Shown piece after piece: positions 25,661 through 33,955 of a stretch of 64,000 nt of DNA. The stretch's first letter is position 1, and each line of letters starts with the position of its first letter. Position numbers and translations under genes: made by a program. Below the pieces are notes generated by a model that saw only the letters and a list, made by a program, of their open reading frames with translations, ran no database searches and had not been told where the DNA came from. Source of the stretch: Salmonirosea aquatica (GTDB lineage Bacteria > Bacteroidota > Bacteroidia > Cytophagales > Spirosomataceae); the NCBI RefSeq assembly GCF_009296315.1, contig NZ_WHLY01000002.1, positions 434,001-498,000 of the forward strand, read 5' to 3'.

Positions 25661-26014
25661 ATGTACAACATCATCAAAAACACCGACAAACTACTGGCCC
25701 TGGAATTCACGGGGGAACTAGAAAAAAGTGATTACGACCAATTCCTGCCCATTATGGAGGAAAAAATCCGCCAAAATGGAAAGATTAACCTGTATTGGGA
25801 AATGTCCGATTTTGACGGCTGGGACGCCTCGGCTGCCTGGAAAGATTTGAAATTCGATGTGAAGCATGCCAACGACTTCAATAAAGTTGCTATGGTAGGC
25901 GAAACCGGCTGGCAGGATTTTATGACCCAGCTGATGAAGCCTTTCACCGGAGCTGAGGTCAAATACTTCGACCGTACCCAGCGCGAGGAAGCTTTAGCCT
26001 GGGCGGAGAATTGA
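25661..26014 (+). CDS. SpoIIAA-like (STAS-fold) protein
   Basis: This 117-residue cytoplasmic protein of the SpoIIAA-like family (DUF3478 type) has INLYWEMSDFDGWDASAAWK, FNKVAMVGETGWQDFM and FTGAEVKYFDRTQREEALAW. These proteins share the STAS/anti-sigma-antagonist fold but lack the phosphorylatable serine context, and their role is unknown. The gene lies 65 bp after the metal ATPase and may be co-transcribed. A hairpin follows. Confidence 0.85.
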   Translation: MYNIIKNTDKLLALEFTGELEKSDYDQFLPIMEEKIRQNGKINLYWEMSDFDGWDASAAWKDLKFDVKHANDFNKVAMVGETGWQDFMTQLMKPFTGAEVKYFDRTQREEALAWAEN

Positions 26015-26037
26015 TCGGACATGTGATTTCCCCATCC

Positions 26038-26078
26038 AGTGAAGTGTATGGGACTTTAGGGGCCCCACACACTTCACT
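26038..26078. terminator. Hairpin after the SpoIIAA-like gene
   Basis: AGTGAAGTGT (26038-26047) pairs with ACACTTCACT (26069-26078), with an extra GGG/CCCC pairing inside the loop. It is followed by TACCTTTT. It is a plausible terminator, although the T-tract is weak. Confidence 0.5.
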
Positions 26079-26144
26079 TACCTTTTGCCATTGAATTTGA
26101 TACAGTAGCACATCTGGTGATTCACGCTACTATAAATATTCAAT

Positions 26145-26315
26145 ATGGCTTTTGATCTACAATACCTTACAGCTGGGTTACCCGTGTTTGCTGAGGTAAC
26201 TTTCCACACCTCGACAAATCTCATCGCCTGCGAGTACCGTACTGGTATCCCGAATCCAAGCGGTGGCCCCGAACCGTGCGCCAATCCTTCTGCCTTTGAG
26301 GACAACTGGTTTTAA
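26145..26315 (+). CDS. Possible small protein (56 aa), unknown
   Basis: The ATG at 26145 opens a 56-codon frame: MAFDLQYLTAGLPVFAEVTF, then a middle with Cys (IACEYRTGIPNPSGGPEPCA) and a short acidic end, FEDNWF. It fills most of a 330-bp gap before the sigma-factor gene and ends 31 bp before it. It has no signal peptide and two cysteines. Coding status is uncertain. The proximity to the sigma/anti-sigma pair makes it a candidate small partner. The rest of the gap shows nothing else convincing. Confidence 0.4.
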   Translation: MAFDLQYLTAGLPVFAEVTFHTSTNLIACEYRTGIPNPSGGPEPCANPSAFEDNWF

Positions 26316-26346
26316 TCTATGTTTGTAGAGGTAACCTTCGCACTGC

Positions 26347-26916
26347 ATGTCTCCCCCAAATTCACCTCCTTTTACTCAGTCTGAATTATACGAATCTCTC
26401 AAAATTAGGCAAGCCTGGGCGTACGATTATCTATATCAGGAATTAGCGAATCCTTTCCAGTATTGGGTACTACGCAACAGCGGCTCAGAAATGGACGCCG
26501 AAGATGCCTTCCAGAAAGGCTTATTAAATTTTCTTTTGAATCTCGAGACCGGGAAGTATCAATTTCGGGAAAATGCAAAAATTACAACTGTAGTATTTGA
26601 TTATTGCAAAAAAGTCTGGCTCAATGAACTCGCTTCCAGTCGACTGAAAACCCGAGCTAGTATACCTGATTCTTATGACCCAATTCACGATACAGACCTA
26701 CAAAAAGATTTGGAACGGGGTGAACTCATAACTCAGGTGCGTAACGCCCTGGTCCAGTTAAAAAATGACTGTCGCCAGCTCGTCGAATGGTTTTATATAG
26801 ATGATTTATCGCTCCGGGATATTGCCGAGAAGCTAGGAATGAAAGAATCATCGACCAAACAAAAACGCTATGACTGCACGGAGAAACTCAAAAAATTGCT
26901 GCTAAAACAAATATAA
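26347..26916 (+). CDS. Sigma-70-family RNA polymerase sigma factor
   Basis: This 189-residue ECF-like sigma factor has region 2 at ~20-95 (AWAYDYLYQELANPFQYWVL, MDAEDAFQKGLLNFLLNLET, ITTVVFDYCKKVWLNEL) and region 4 at ~130-185 (LKNDCRQLVEWFYIDDLSLR, IAEKLGMKESSTKQKRYDCT). It is clearly different from the sigma factor at 12.8-13.4 kb. The next gene, 8 bp downstream, is a membrane protein that looks like its anti-sigma factor. The pair points towards the kinase/caspase operon on the other strand, which it may control (inference). The region is unusually poor in GGTACC. Confidence 0.88.
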   Translation: MSPPNSPPFTQSELYESLKIRQAWAYDYLYQELANPFQYWVLRNSGSEMDAEDAFQKGLLNFLLNLETGKYQFRENAKITTVVFDYCKKVWLNELASSRLKTRASIPDSYDPIHDTDLQKDLERGELITQVRNALVQLKNDCRQLVEWFYIDDLSLRDIAEKLGMKESSTKQKRYDCTEKLKKLLLKQI

Positions 26917-26924
26917 ATACTTCG

Positions 26925-27506
26925 ATGAACCAAGAGCAATTTGACCGGATAGAATCCTACCTCCAAAATACACTTTCGGAGGCAGAGAAACGATCTATTG
27001 AGGCAGATTTACAATCGGATGATAATTTAAGAGCAGAAATGGAAATACAGCAAAAATTACGCCTGGGTCTGCGGGCATTGGCTATTGAAAAACAGCTACT
27101 TAATGCTCGGGAACGAGCCAATAAACGTTCAGAGATTTCCTTTGCTCGAAAAATAAATCCTTTTCAGATATGGTCCATCGCTGCCTCCATCGTGCTCGTA
27201 CTTGGCTTGGGCTGGTGGATTTGGCAAACCAATACGACCTCAGAATCGAGCCACCTGGCGACTTTGGCGGAGCAAGAAATGACGGATGCCCAGTACAAAT
27301 CAATTCCACTGGATTCACTACAAAAACTTATCAAAACAGCTGACCTACGCAACGCTCGCGAAAAGGCCGAATGGTACATTGCACTAACATATCTCAAAAA
27401 TGGCAAGAAAAAACAGGCCAAGGATTTGCTCACCAGAATTTCTAAAACTCCCCGGCATACCTATTCACAAAAAGCCAAAAAGCTATTAAAGGAGGGGTTT
27501 AAATAG
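26925..27506 (+). CDS. Probable membrane anti-sigma factor with short C-terminal helical repeat
   Basis: This 193-residue protein has an N-terminal helical part (FDRIESYLQNTLSEAEKRSI), one transmembrane helix around 85-105 (IWSIAASIVLVLGLGWWIWQ) and an outside domain of TPR-like helices (NAREKAEWYIALTYLKNGKK). It lacks a zinc motif. Its position 8 bp after a sigma-factor gene and its topology are those of an anti-sigma factor. The stop codon is part of a convergent hairpin. Confidence 0.7.
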   Translation: MNQEQFDRIESYLQNTLSEAEKRSIEADLQSDDNLRAEMEIQQKLRLGLRALAIEKQLLNARERANKRSEISFARKINPFQIWSIAASIVLVLGLGWWIWQTNTTSESSHLATLAEQEMTDAQYKSIPLDSLQKLIKTADLRNAREKAEWYIALTYLKNGKKKQAKDLLTRISKTPRHTYSQKAKKLLKEGFK

Positions 27507-27517
27507 CAATTTAAACC
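27496..27517. terminator. Bidirectional hairpin between the two signalling units
   Basis: GGTTTAAAT and ATTTAAACC form a perfect 9-bp stem with a 4-nt loop, extended by G-rich and C-rich flanks (GGAGG / TCCC). The stem includes the TAG stop of the anti-sigma gene and lies before the convergent TPR gene end. Confidence 0.6.
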
Positions 27518-27543
27518 TCCCAAAAGAAGATGCACGCTCCCAT

Positions 27544-28578
27544 TTATCTGAATGTGTAGCGTACCGCCAAACCCAGATTTTGCGTGCTTGACTCTATACT
27601 GATGCCGGTCGATTTCTTTGATTTTGGAAGTACCCATAGGAGAACTTCCGAAATAGCCGCCGCCCCCACTATGCCCAGCGAGGCCACAAACTTCGAACGG
27701 TTTTGCTTCGCATCCGCAGCTTTTTTATAGGCCGTTTGCCATTGGTTATATTCACCGGCCGTAAGGATCACACCATCGCCATCCGGGTCTGTGGACCTGC
27801 CAATCCGATTGGCCTCGTCGAGCTTTGTCTGGTACTGGTTATTGAGTGTATAGGCGTACAAGCCCGCTCCTAAGCCAACCGCACCTACCAAAACTTTTGT
27901 GCCGATGCGCCGGTTTATTGCAATCTCTTTTTGCGGATTTATTTTCTCAGGCAAATCGGTCTTAGCATCTGGTTTATTTGCCACTACCGAAGGATTGCCT
28001 TTGATATTTTCTTCGTTTTTTGCCGCCTGCTCAGCTTTAAATTTTATAAACGCCTCGCTATTTTGGATTTGCACCTGAATCAATGCGGGCTTGGTGGCAT
28101 ATTGCAGGGCTTTCTGATAGCGTACCTTTGCTTCTTCGTAGTTTTGCTGTTCATAAAACTTGGTAGCTTCCGCTACCCAGTAGTCAGTCAGATTTACTTT
28201 CGTAATGGAATCTTTGGGATTTTGGGCCACTATTTGTTCAAAATACTCGATCGCCTCCGCTCCTTTTCCTTCATTCAGTGCCTTGTTGGCTTCCTCACGG
28301 AGCTTCAATAATTTCTGCACCAAAGCGATTCTTCCTTTGGCGTAGGGGTCGTTTTCATAGGTAGGTACCTCAAGGCAGTTTCGGTATTGTCGGAGCGCGT
28401 TCAGGTAGTCGCCCCGGTCAAAAAAATCATCCGCTCGTTTTTTATATCGGTCATATTCGTCATCAGCTTGTTCCCAAGCGATGGGTAGCTTTCCGGTCAA
28501 ATCAGGAACCGAACTATTTGCAAAGTTTGAACAGATACTGCACCCAAGAATGAGTAATAGTAGAAGTATTTTTTGCAT
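27544..28578 (-). CDS. Exported/membrane TPR protein, last gene of the kinase operon
   Basis: This 344-residue protein has a signal peptide or lipobox-like start (MQKILLLLLILGCSICSNFA). TPR-like helical repeats cover ~45-180 (FFDRGDYLNALRQYRNCLEV, FYEQQNYEEAKVRYQKALQY), followed by a polar linker, a glycine-rich hydrophobic segment (KVLVGAVGLGAGLYAYTL), an acidic DPDGDG loop and a second hydrophobic segment (ASLGIVGAAAISEVLLWVLP). It ends in GLAVRYTFR, an ending common in outer-membrane-associated proteins. Its TPRs resemble the C-terminal repeats of the kinase encoded just upstream (5-bp gap), suggesting that the two proteins interact or share a partner (inference). I know of no named family. 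Confidence 0.68.
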   Translation of the reverse strand: MQKILLLLLILGCSICSNFANSSVPDLTGKLPIAWEQADDEYDRYKKRADDFFDRGDYLNALRQYRNCLEVPTYENDPYAKGRIALVQKLLKLREEANKALNEGKGAEAIEYFEQIVAQNPKDSITKVNLTDYWVAEATKFYEQQNYEEAKVRYQKALQYATKPALIQVQIQNSEAFIKFKAEQAAKNEENIKGNPSVVANKPDAKTDLPEKINPQKEIAINRRIGTKVLVGAVGLGAGLYAYTLNNQYQTKLDEANRIGRSTDPDGDGVILTAGEYNQWQTAYKKAADAKQNRSKFVASLGIVGAAAISEVLLWVLPKSKKSTGISIESSTQNLGLAVRYTFR

Positions 28579-28583
28579 ACATT

Positions 28584-30218
28584 TTATTGGTTTATTTCAC
28601 AGTCTCTGATGCGCCTGCCTACCTCCTCGGTTTGATGCAACGACTGCGCCAGTTTGAACCACGCTTTGGCTCCCTCATACGCGCCATTCTCGTAAATGCG
28701 GTTTCCTTTATCATAATAATAGGTATAAGAGGCATTGCCTTTGGCAGCATTAAGGTCATTTTCTGCCGCCAGTTGACGTGCCTTATTGAACAATTCCATC
28801 GCGGCTGGTTTATTATTGGTGCTATTGATCAACTCATTGCCCTTCTGAATCAAATCCTCGTATTCGGCTTGAAGTTGCCTTTTTATCAAGTTTCCACTTT
28901 GCTCAGTTGAGGGCAAATCTTTGATTTGATTCGACTCATTTTTCGGCTGGTTTTGCACGATAGCCACCTTAGTGGCGGGCACTTCCAGGGGTACCTTGGT
29001 AGTTCGTTCTTCCTCACTTTTGGGAGAATCGTTGGTAGCTATTTCCTGAAAAATGTCTTTTGGGGCAACGGTACCGCTCGCGGATAATTCATTTATTTCG
29101 GAGGACACCGGTGGCTTCATGCTCCAGATCAGAAAAGCGATTAGCAGGGTACCTCCTCCCAAGGAACTCCATAACCAAACAGAATTTCCCCTTGATGACT
29201 TTCCCGAAGCATCTGTGGCGGGCATTGTACCCTGATCCGGTCCGATTTGCTTCGTGAGGGCAGTTGCTGAAGGTACATACACATCCGTATATTCTTCGGC
29301 AAGCAGGGGTTGGGCGGGTTGGCTGGTTGTATCGGGTTTTCTGGTCGGTTTTTCCAAATACACCAATAGTTCATCCGGTTTGCGAACGCGCTGCCGAATG
29401 TCCCGGACCAGGCACAAACGGATCATGCTTTGGTAAGGCTCGGGTACGGCATCGAGCCGTTCGGGGAGTTGAACGGTCGTGATTCTGCGCTCGAGCTCCC
29501 GCCGTTGCGTGGGCTCAGTCGATTGGCTTCCGGCGGTGAAAGGCTTTTCGCCCGTAATCATCTCATACAAAATCACTCCAAATGCCCACAAATCGAGATT
29601 GAAACTTACCCGCCCGCCCATGATTTGCTCCGGGGCTTTGTAAGACGGGGTACCCCGACCGTCACTAAGGTCAAAATCGGAACGATCTATTTCGTCGTCA
29701 GAAACAAACTTACTCAGGCCAAAATCGGCAATTTTAGGAATCAGGCGTCCGCGATTATCCCTCGAAATAAGAATATTGGCCGGCTTAAAATCGCGGTGAA
29801 CGATGCGCTTTTGGTGGAGTACCTTCAAGCCTTCCAATATTCCGCCCACCAGCTCCCGGAGTTCCGCATCGCTGAGCCGTCGGGATTTGAGCAGGTCGGC
29901 CAGGTTACCTTCGGGATAATACTTCATGATTGCAAAATCGCTCACGCCCACTTCGGTCTCGAGCCGATAACATGCATCGTAGCGCGCAATGTTGGCGTGG
30001 CGGGGTACCTTTTGAGCCAGCTCTACTTCCGCTTTGAGCGACTTGGCGTCGTCATACCGGTATTCGCTGATTTTGATCGCCACCCACTCCGTTTCAACCT
30101 GATCCTCCACTTTGATTACTTTCCCGTAAGTACCCGTTCCAAGCCAGCTGCTATCGTCACCGAATTGGATCGGATAGCGCTTACTAAAATCGGAATAGGA
30201 AGTAAAAGTAACGTTCAT
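28584..30218 (-). CDS. Membrane-anchored Ser/Thr protein kinase (Hanks type) with external TPR-like tail
   Basis: This is a 544-residue protein. The kinase domain covers ~20-290 with the Gly loop LGTGTYGKV, VAIK (Lys49), HRDFKPANIL (Asp143), DFGLSK (Asp165) and GTPSYKAPEQ, so it should be active. A Pro/Thr linker leads to one transmembrane helix near 347-366 (SVWLWSSLGGGTLLIAFLIW). The ~175-residue outside part ends in helical repeats (YYDKGNRIYENGAYEGAKAW). It would phosphorylate cytoplasmic targets in response to an envelope signal. The PP2C phosphatase and FHA proteins in the same operon are the expected eraser and readers. It is 13 bp after the beta-propeller gene. Confidence 0.93.
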   Translation of the reverse strand: MNVTFTSYSDFSKRYPIQFGDDSSWLGTGTYGKVIKVEDQVETEWVAIKISEYRYDDAKSLKAEVELAQKVPRHANIARYDACYRLETEVGVSDFAIMKYYPEGNLADLLKSRRLSDAELRELVGGILEGLKVLHQKRIVHRDFKPANILISRDNRGRLIPKIADFGLSKFVSDDEIDRSDFDLSDGRGTPSYKAPEQIMGGRVSFNLDLWAFGVILYEMITGEKPFTAGSQSTEPTQRRELERRITTVQLPERLDAVPEPYQSMIRLCLVRDIRQRVRKPDELLVYLEKPTRKPDTTSQPAQPLLAEEYTDVYVPSATALTKQIGPDQGTMPATDASGKSSRGNSVWLWSSLGGGTLLIAFLIWSMKPPVSSEINELSASGTVAPKDIFQEIATNDSPKSEEERTTKVPLEVPATKVAIVQNQPKNESNQIKDLPSTEQSGNLIKRQLQAEYEDLIQKGNELINSTNNKPAAMELFNKARQLAAENDLNAAKGNASYTYYYDKGNRIYENGAYEGAKAWFKLAQSLHQTEEVGRRIRDCEINQ

Positions 30219-30231
30219 ACCGACTCGGTTT

Positions 30232-32235
30232 TTAATCGGGGTACTTCGTGGTCAGTACATCGAGACCTCCAGAGGAGGAAAGCGATGAACCTCCTATATT
30301 AATTGTACCACCGAAGAATCCCACCATATAAATAAGGCTACCCGCACTATTGACCGCCAGGGCATTGTACCCGTCGGCTGACGGGCCACCTACCGATTTG
30401 ACAAAGCGAAGGTTGCCGTTTACGTCGTATTGGGCCAAAAACGCATCGGAATCTCCTGCCGACCTAAGTACAGTTGAGCCAAAGTGGCAATTGTCCCTAA
30501 ACAAGCCCGCCAGGTAAATGTTGCCCGCATTATCGAACACGATTTTATTACCAGCGTCAAATCCGGAACTACCTGCTGTTTTGACCCATTCGACATTCAG
30601 CGTATTCAAATCATATTTGGCCAGGAAAATATCCGCGCCGCCGCCTCTGTAATCCACCGTAAGATTGCCGTATTTACTTCCTTCGACGTACCCGGTGGCA
30701 TACAGAGCGCCATCATAAATAGCCAAGCTGTTTCCGTAAATGGAAGTACCCGAATTCCCCTTGTGAAAGGCGATCAGATTCCCCAATGAATTATATTTGG
30801 CAATGAATATATCGGGCGTCGCACTGGAGGGATGCTCAGCCGAGGCACCCGAAGCCGAGCGGAAGGTTCCGGGCGACATGAAAATACCGCTCATATACAC
30901 ATTCCCATCGGAATCGACGGCGATACTGCTGGCATAATCACTTTCAAACCCACCGCTCGAAACCGCCCATAGTACGTCTCCGTTGGTCGACAGCTTCGTC
31001 AGGAACATGTCGTATTTCCCGTCGGTACCGAGTGCTTGCAAAGTGATTGAGCCGAAGGTTGTTTTGCTGGCTCCAAAGACACCCGTCAGATAAATGCCGG
31101 AGGAATGCAAAGCGATGGAGGTACCTACCTCCGATGTATTGCCACCGTAGGTTCTGAACCATACCAACTTGCCATCGCGGGTGTATTTTGCCAGAAAAGC
31201 ATCGCTATTACCGTTCACTGCTTTATGAATGATGTTGCCTGATTGGACATCATCGGGACTGTTATAATACCCCACGTTGGAACTCACCTCTCCCGTAACG
31301 AAGATATCGCCGCTACTGTCAATCACAACATCCTTCACTTCATCCATATTGACACTGGCAATGCGCTGAATCCATACGTCATCGCCCCGGCTGTTGTATT
31401 TGGCAATGAAAATATCATTGCTTCCGGCCACGCTCATCGTAGTGGCACCGAAGGTAAATGATGAAGCGTAGGTACCTACCACGTAGACATTACCCGCAGC
31501 ATCCACCACCACACTTCGTCCGATGTCGTTATTCGCTCCCCCTATTTTCCAGGCGGCGAAATTTGCAGTGACAGAAATTCCAAGGTCAACCGTGGTGTTG
31601 GCCGTTCGGGTTATTTTTTCGCCACACACCGATTCTATGTCCGCCGTAACCGTGTAGGTACCTGCAGCGGCATACGAATAGGTGAAAGCACTGGTATCGG
31701 CGCGCTGGATTTGGGTAAGCGTAGTCGCTCCGTTGGTTACTTTCCAAACGACGGTTTTGACATCGGCAGGGGTAGCCGTCATCAATGTGTAGCGGTAGGT
31801 GCTACTGTTGACCCCTACCGGAGTGATGGCCGAGGGTAGGATGCAGGTTTTTATGCTCGTGGTAGTCGTGTGGTTAAGCGTGGTCTTTTCGCCGCACACG
31901 GTTTCGATCTCCGCATTGATCGTATAGGTACCCGAAGTAGCAAAAGTATGGCTGAAGGCAGCCGTATCACTTTTTTCGGCCTGCGTGATGATCGTACTCC
32001 CCTGCTGTACTTTCCAAACGACCCGCTTTATGTCGGCAGGTGAAGCGGTCACGAGGACATAGGTGTAGGTCGACTTACTGACACTCGCGGTGGTCACCGA
32101 AGTAGGAAACGTGCATGTTTTCAAGGTTTTGAGAGCAGGATCAACCCATCCACAACCTAGCATCAAGCCCACAAAACCGAAAAGCAGAAAATAAAATAGC
32201 GGATTGTAAAGTCTTTGTGGTAAAGGTTGTTTCAT
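30232..32235 (-). CDS. Lipoprotein with two PKD-like repeats and an SBBP-type beta-propeller
   Basis: This 667-residue protein has a lipobox FVGLMLGC (Cys28). Two tandem ~86-residue Ig/PKD-like repeats follow (~35-125 and ~126-215; shared AAxxFxYSYAxAGTYTVxAxI pattern, both ending near VCGEK). Residues ~220-667 form a propeller of about seven SBBP repeats, each with an AKYxxxGxxxW motif (FIAKYNSRGDDVWIQRIA, AFLAKYTRDGKLVWFRTYGG) and GNVYV. The result is a surface lipoprotein suited to binding proteins or glycans. It is encoded between caspase and kinase genes of one operon, so it may be the sensor or docking component of the system (inference). Confidence 0.82.
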   Translation of the reverse strand: MKQPLPQRLYNPLFYFLLFGFVGLMLGCGWVDPALKTLKTCTFPTSVTTASVSKSTYTYVLVTASPADIKRVVWKVQQGSTIITQAEKSDTAAFSHTFATSGTYTINAEIETVCGEKTTLNHTTTTSIKTCILPSAITPVGVNSSTYRYTLMTATPADVKTVVWKVTNGATTLTQIQRADTSAFTYSYAAAGTYTVTADIESVCGEKITRTANTTVDLGISVTANFAAWKIGGANNDIGRSVVVDAAGNVYVVGTYASSFTFGATTMSVAGSNDIFIAKYNSRGDDVWIQRIASVNMDEVKDVVIDSSGDIFVTGEVSSNVGYYNSPDDVQSGNIIHKAVNGNSDAFLAKYTRDGKLVWFRTYGGNTSEVGTSIALHSSGIYLTGVFGASKTTFGSITLQALGTDGKYDMFLTKLSTNGDVLWAVSSGGFESDYASSIAVDSDGNVYMSGIFMSPGTFRSASGASAEHPSSATPDIFIAKYNSLGNLIAFHKGNSGTSIYGNSLAIYDGALYATGYVEGSKYGNLTVDYRGGGADIFLAKYDLNTLNVEWVKTAGSSGFDAGNKIVFDNAGNIYLAGLFRDNCHFGSTVLRSAGDSDAFLAQYDVNGNLRFVKSVGGPSADGYNALAVNSAGSLIYMVGFFGGTINIGGSSLSSSGGLDVLTTKYPD

Positions 32236-32298
32236 AAAAATAGTGCTTGCCTATATTATAACTTCAATACCCAAAAATAAGAAATTTGGCAGACTTTC

Positions 32299-33093
32299 TC
32301 ATTGTAGCTTACTGAGGGGCAGCTCATCGGAAAACTTTCCATAAAACAGGGGTGCCTGGCGGTTGGGCGTACTGCGTCGCATGAGAGGCGATACGTAGTC
32401 ATACAGCTCCCTAATCGTCACAGTCCGGTTTCGATTACTATCCGCTTCCCCCCGAAGCCCTTTGAGCACATAAAATGTAAAAATTCCGCCCCGTCTGGCA
32501 CCACTTTCAACCGACGATTGGGTTGAGCGTGAGGAAAGCATCAATACGACATTGGAGGAGGTGGAAGTCTTGGAGGCAGGTCCCTTCCAGGCGGTACGGG
32601 CAGTCATGCCGCCCGACAGACAGGCATCGGCAATACAGAGCTTCGTGAGAGAGACTGATGGCTTGAATCGCGCTTTCACCTCCTGGTAATTCAGGATAGT
32701 TGTGGGATCAGTGGCGCTCACGTCGTAGGGCAAAAAACCACCTTTCATCCCGTGGCCGGAAAAATAAAATACCACCCGGTCCTGCGGGGTAGCCTTCCCA
32801 AAAAGGCTCATCGCTTGCAGGATTGCCGATTTGGTAGCTTCCCGGTTTGTCAGAAGCTTGATGTTTTGGGCCGGAACACTCCCCCCGGCCGCGCTTTTTA
32901 GAAAGTCCCCAAAGCGCCGGGCATCCTGGTCGGCATAGCGGAGGTCGCCGGTACGGTAATCGGAAATCTTGTAATCAGAGATACCGACCACCACAGCATA
33001 GCTCGTTTTAGCTCCTGCTTTTCGACAGCCAAAGGGTACTCCAAAAAACAAACATAGCACCCCGTAGAGAAGTGCTTTCTGAGAATACATCAT
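32299..33093 (-). CDS. Exported caspase-family (C14) cysteine protease
   Basis: This 264-residue protein has a hydrophobic signal or lipobox-like start (LLYGVLCLFFGVPFGC). Its caspase-like p20 fold begins at YAVVVGISDYK and carries the catalytic pair His114 in YFSGHG and Cys158 in IADACLSGG, followed by VVLMLSSRSTQSS and GIFTFYVLKGLRG. The catalytic residues are intact. Bacterial C14 proteases of this kind cleave after basic or acidic residues and often serve as executioners in programmed death or development. Export across the membrane and linkage to a kinase/phosphatase/FHA set are unusual. It ends 63 bp before the lipoprotein gene start. Confidence 0.9.
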   Translation of the reverse strand: MMYSQKALLYGVLCLFFGVPFGCRKAGAKTSYAVVVGISDYKISDYRTGDLRYADQDARRFGDFLKSAAGGSVPAQNIKLLTNREATKSAILQAMSLFGKATPQDRVVFYFSGHGMKGGFLPYDVSATDPTTILNYQEVKARFKPSVSLTKLCIADACLSGGMTARTAWKGPASKTSTSSNVVLMLSSRSTQSSVESGARRGGIFTFYVLKGLRGEADSNRNRTVTIRELYDYVSPLMRRSTPNRQAPLFYGKFSDELPLSKLQ

Positions 33094-33115
33094 TCAGTCG
33101 TAGATAGGAAGGCTT

Positions 33116-33919
33116 TCACTCCTGGCTTTGTCCGAAAATTCCAAAAGGAAGATTCGCCTTCTCTCTACTCACATGCTTTATCCTGACCAGGCATCCCGAG
33201 TAATTGTCCCGAGTAAGGTTGCGACAGCGGCCGAGCAATTGATCTGCAATATCCTGCGAAGTTTCGTATTGGGCGAATATGTTCCTTAGAGACTGATCAT
33301 CGACCTGCTCCAATACCCCGTCGGTACATAAAAAGAAGAAATCACCCATTTGAATGTCTGCAATATGCGCAATTTCTCCTTTGTCCATCCGAAGGGGTGA
33401 CTCATTAGACTGCACGCCTATGGACCGGCTCAGCGTATGGCGCCGCGGATGGTTCAGGGCCTGCTCTTCGGTGATGATGCCTCCGGCCACCAAATCCTGT
33501 ACATATTTATGATCCAGGGTTTGGTGTAAAATAACACCCCCACGCATATGATAGACCCGGCTATCCCCCACATGCGCTACCGTGGCTCCCCTGCTGGTGA
33601 GTTGTAATAGCGCCAGTGTGGTGCCCAATCGGCTCAATAACCGGTTTTGACTCAGGTATTCCAACAGAGTCCGGTAAGCACTTGCCAGTGCTTCGGCAAG
33701 GTAGGACTCTTCAATACAGTCTGTAGGGTGTTGCTCCATAAAGCGAGCCACTGCCTCCGCCACCAATCGGCTGGCTACCTCTCCCTGATCCCAGCCCCCG
33801 ATTCCGTCACACACGATAAACAGTCCGCTCCGTTCATCGACGGGGTACACATAGTCCTGATTAGTAACCCTCTGACCGATGAGTGAGAAAGTAACGGGTT
33901 TGTCAATAGATATTGTCAT
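33116..33919 (-). CDS. PP2C-family Ser/Thr protein phosphatase
   Basis: This 267-residue cytoplasmic phosphatase shows the metal-binding aspartates in LFIVCDGIGGWDQGE (Asp38), VAHVGDSRVY, DHKYVQDLVAGGIITEEQA and FFLCTDGVLEQVDDQ. The N-terminus (IGQRVTNQDYVYP) is the usual PP2C entrance motif. It would reverse phosphorylation by the operon's kinase. It starts 36 bp after the zinc-finger/FHA gene and 22 bp before the caspase gene on the same strand. Confidence 0.93.
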   Translation of the reverse strand: MTISIDKPVTFSLIGQRVTNQDYVYPVDERSGLFIVCDGIGGWDQGEVASRLVAEAVARFMEQHPTDCIEESYLAEALASAYRTLLEYLSQNRLLSRLGTTLALLQLTSRGATVAHVGDSRVYHMRGGVILHQTLDHKYVQDLVAGGIITEEQALNHPRRHTLSRSIGVQSNESPLRMDKGEIAHIADIQMGDFFFLCTDGVLEQVDDQSLRNIFAQYETSQDIADQLLGRCRNLTRDNYSGCLVRIKHVSREKANLPFGIFGQSQE

Positions 33920-33955
33920 AGAATTTTGCTAAGAGTCCCACAAGAACGAGAAAAT

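Noticed and set aside
26038-26078. Hairpin considered as a phage or integron attachment site
   Set aside because: No integrase, tRNA or direct repeat lies nearby, so a terminator is the simpler reading.
26078-26305. 75-codon minus-strand frame in the gap before the sigma gene
   Set aside because: It has low-quality composition and overlaps the terminator hairpin. The plus-strand 56-codon frame is a better candidate.
29430-30302. 290-codon open frame opposite the kinase gene
   Set aside because: The kinase frame carries all catalytic motifs. The opposite frame has none.
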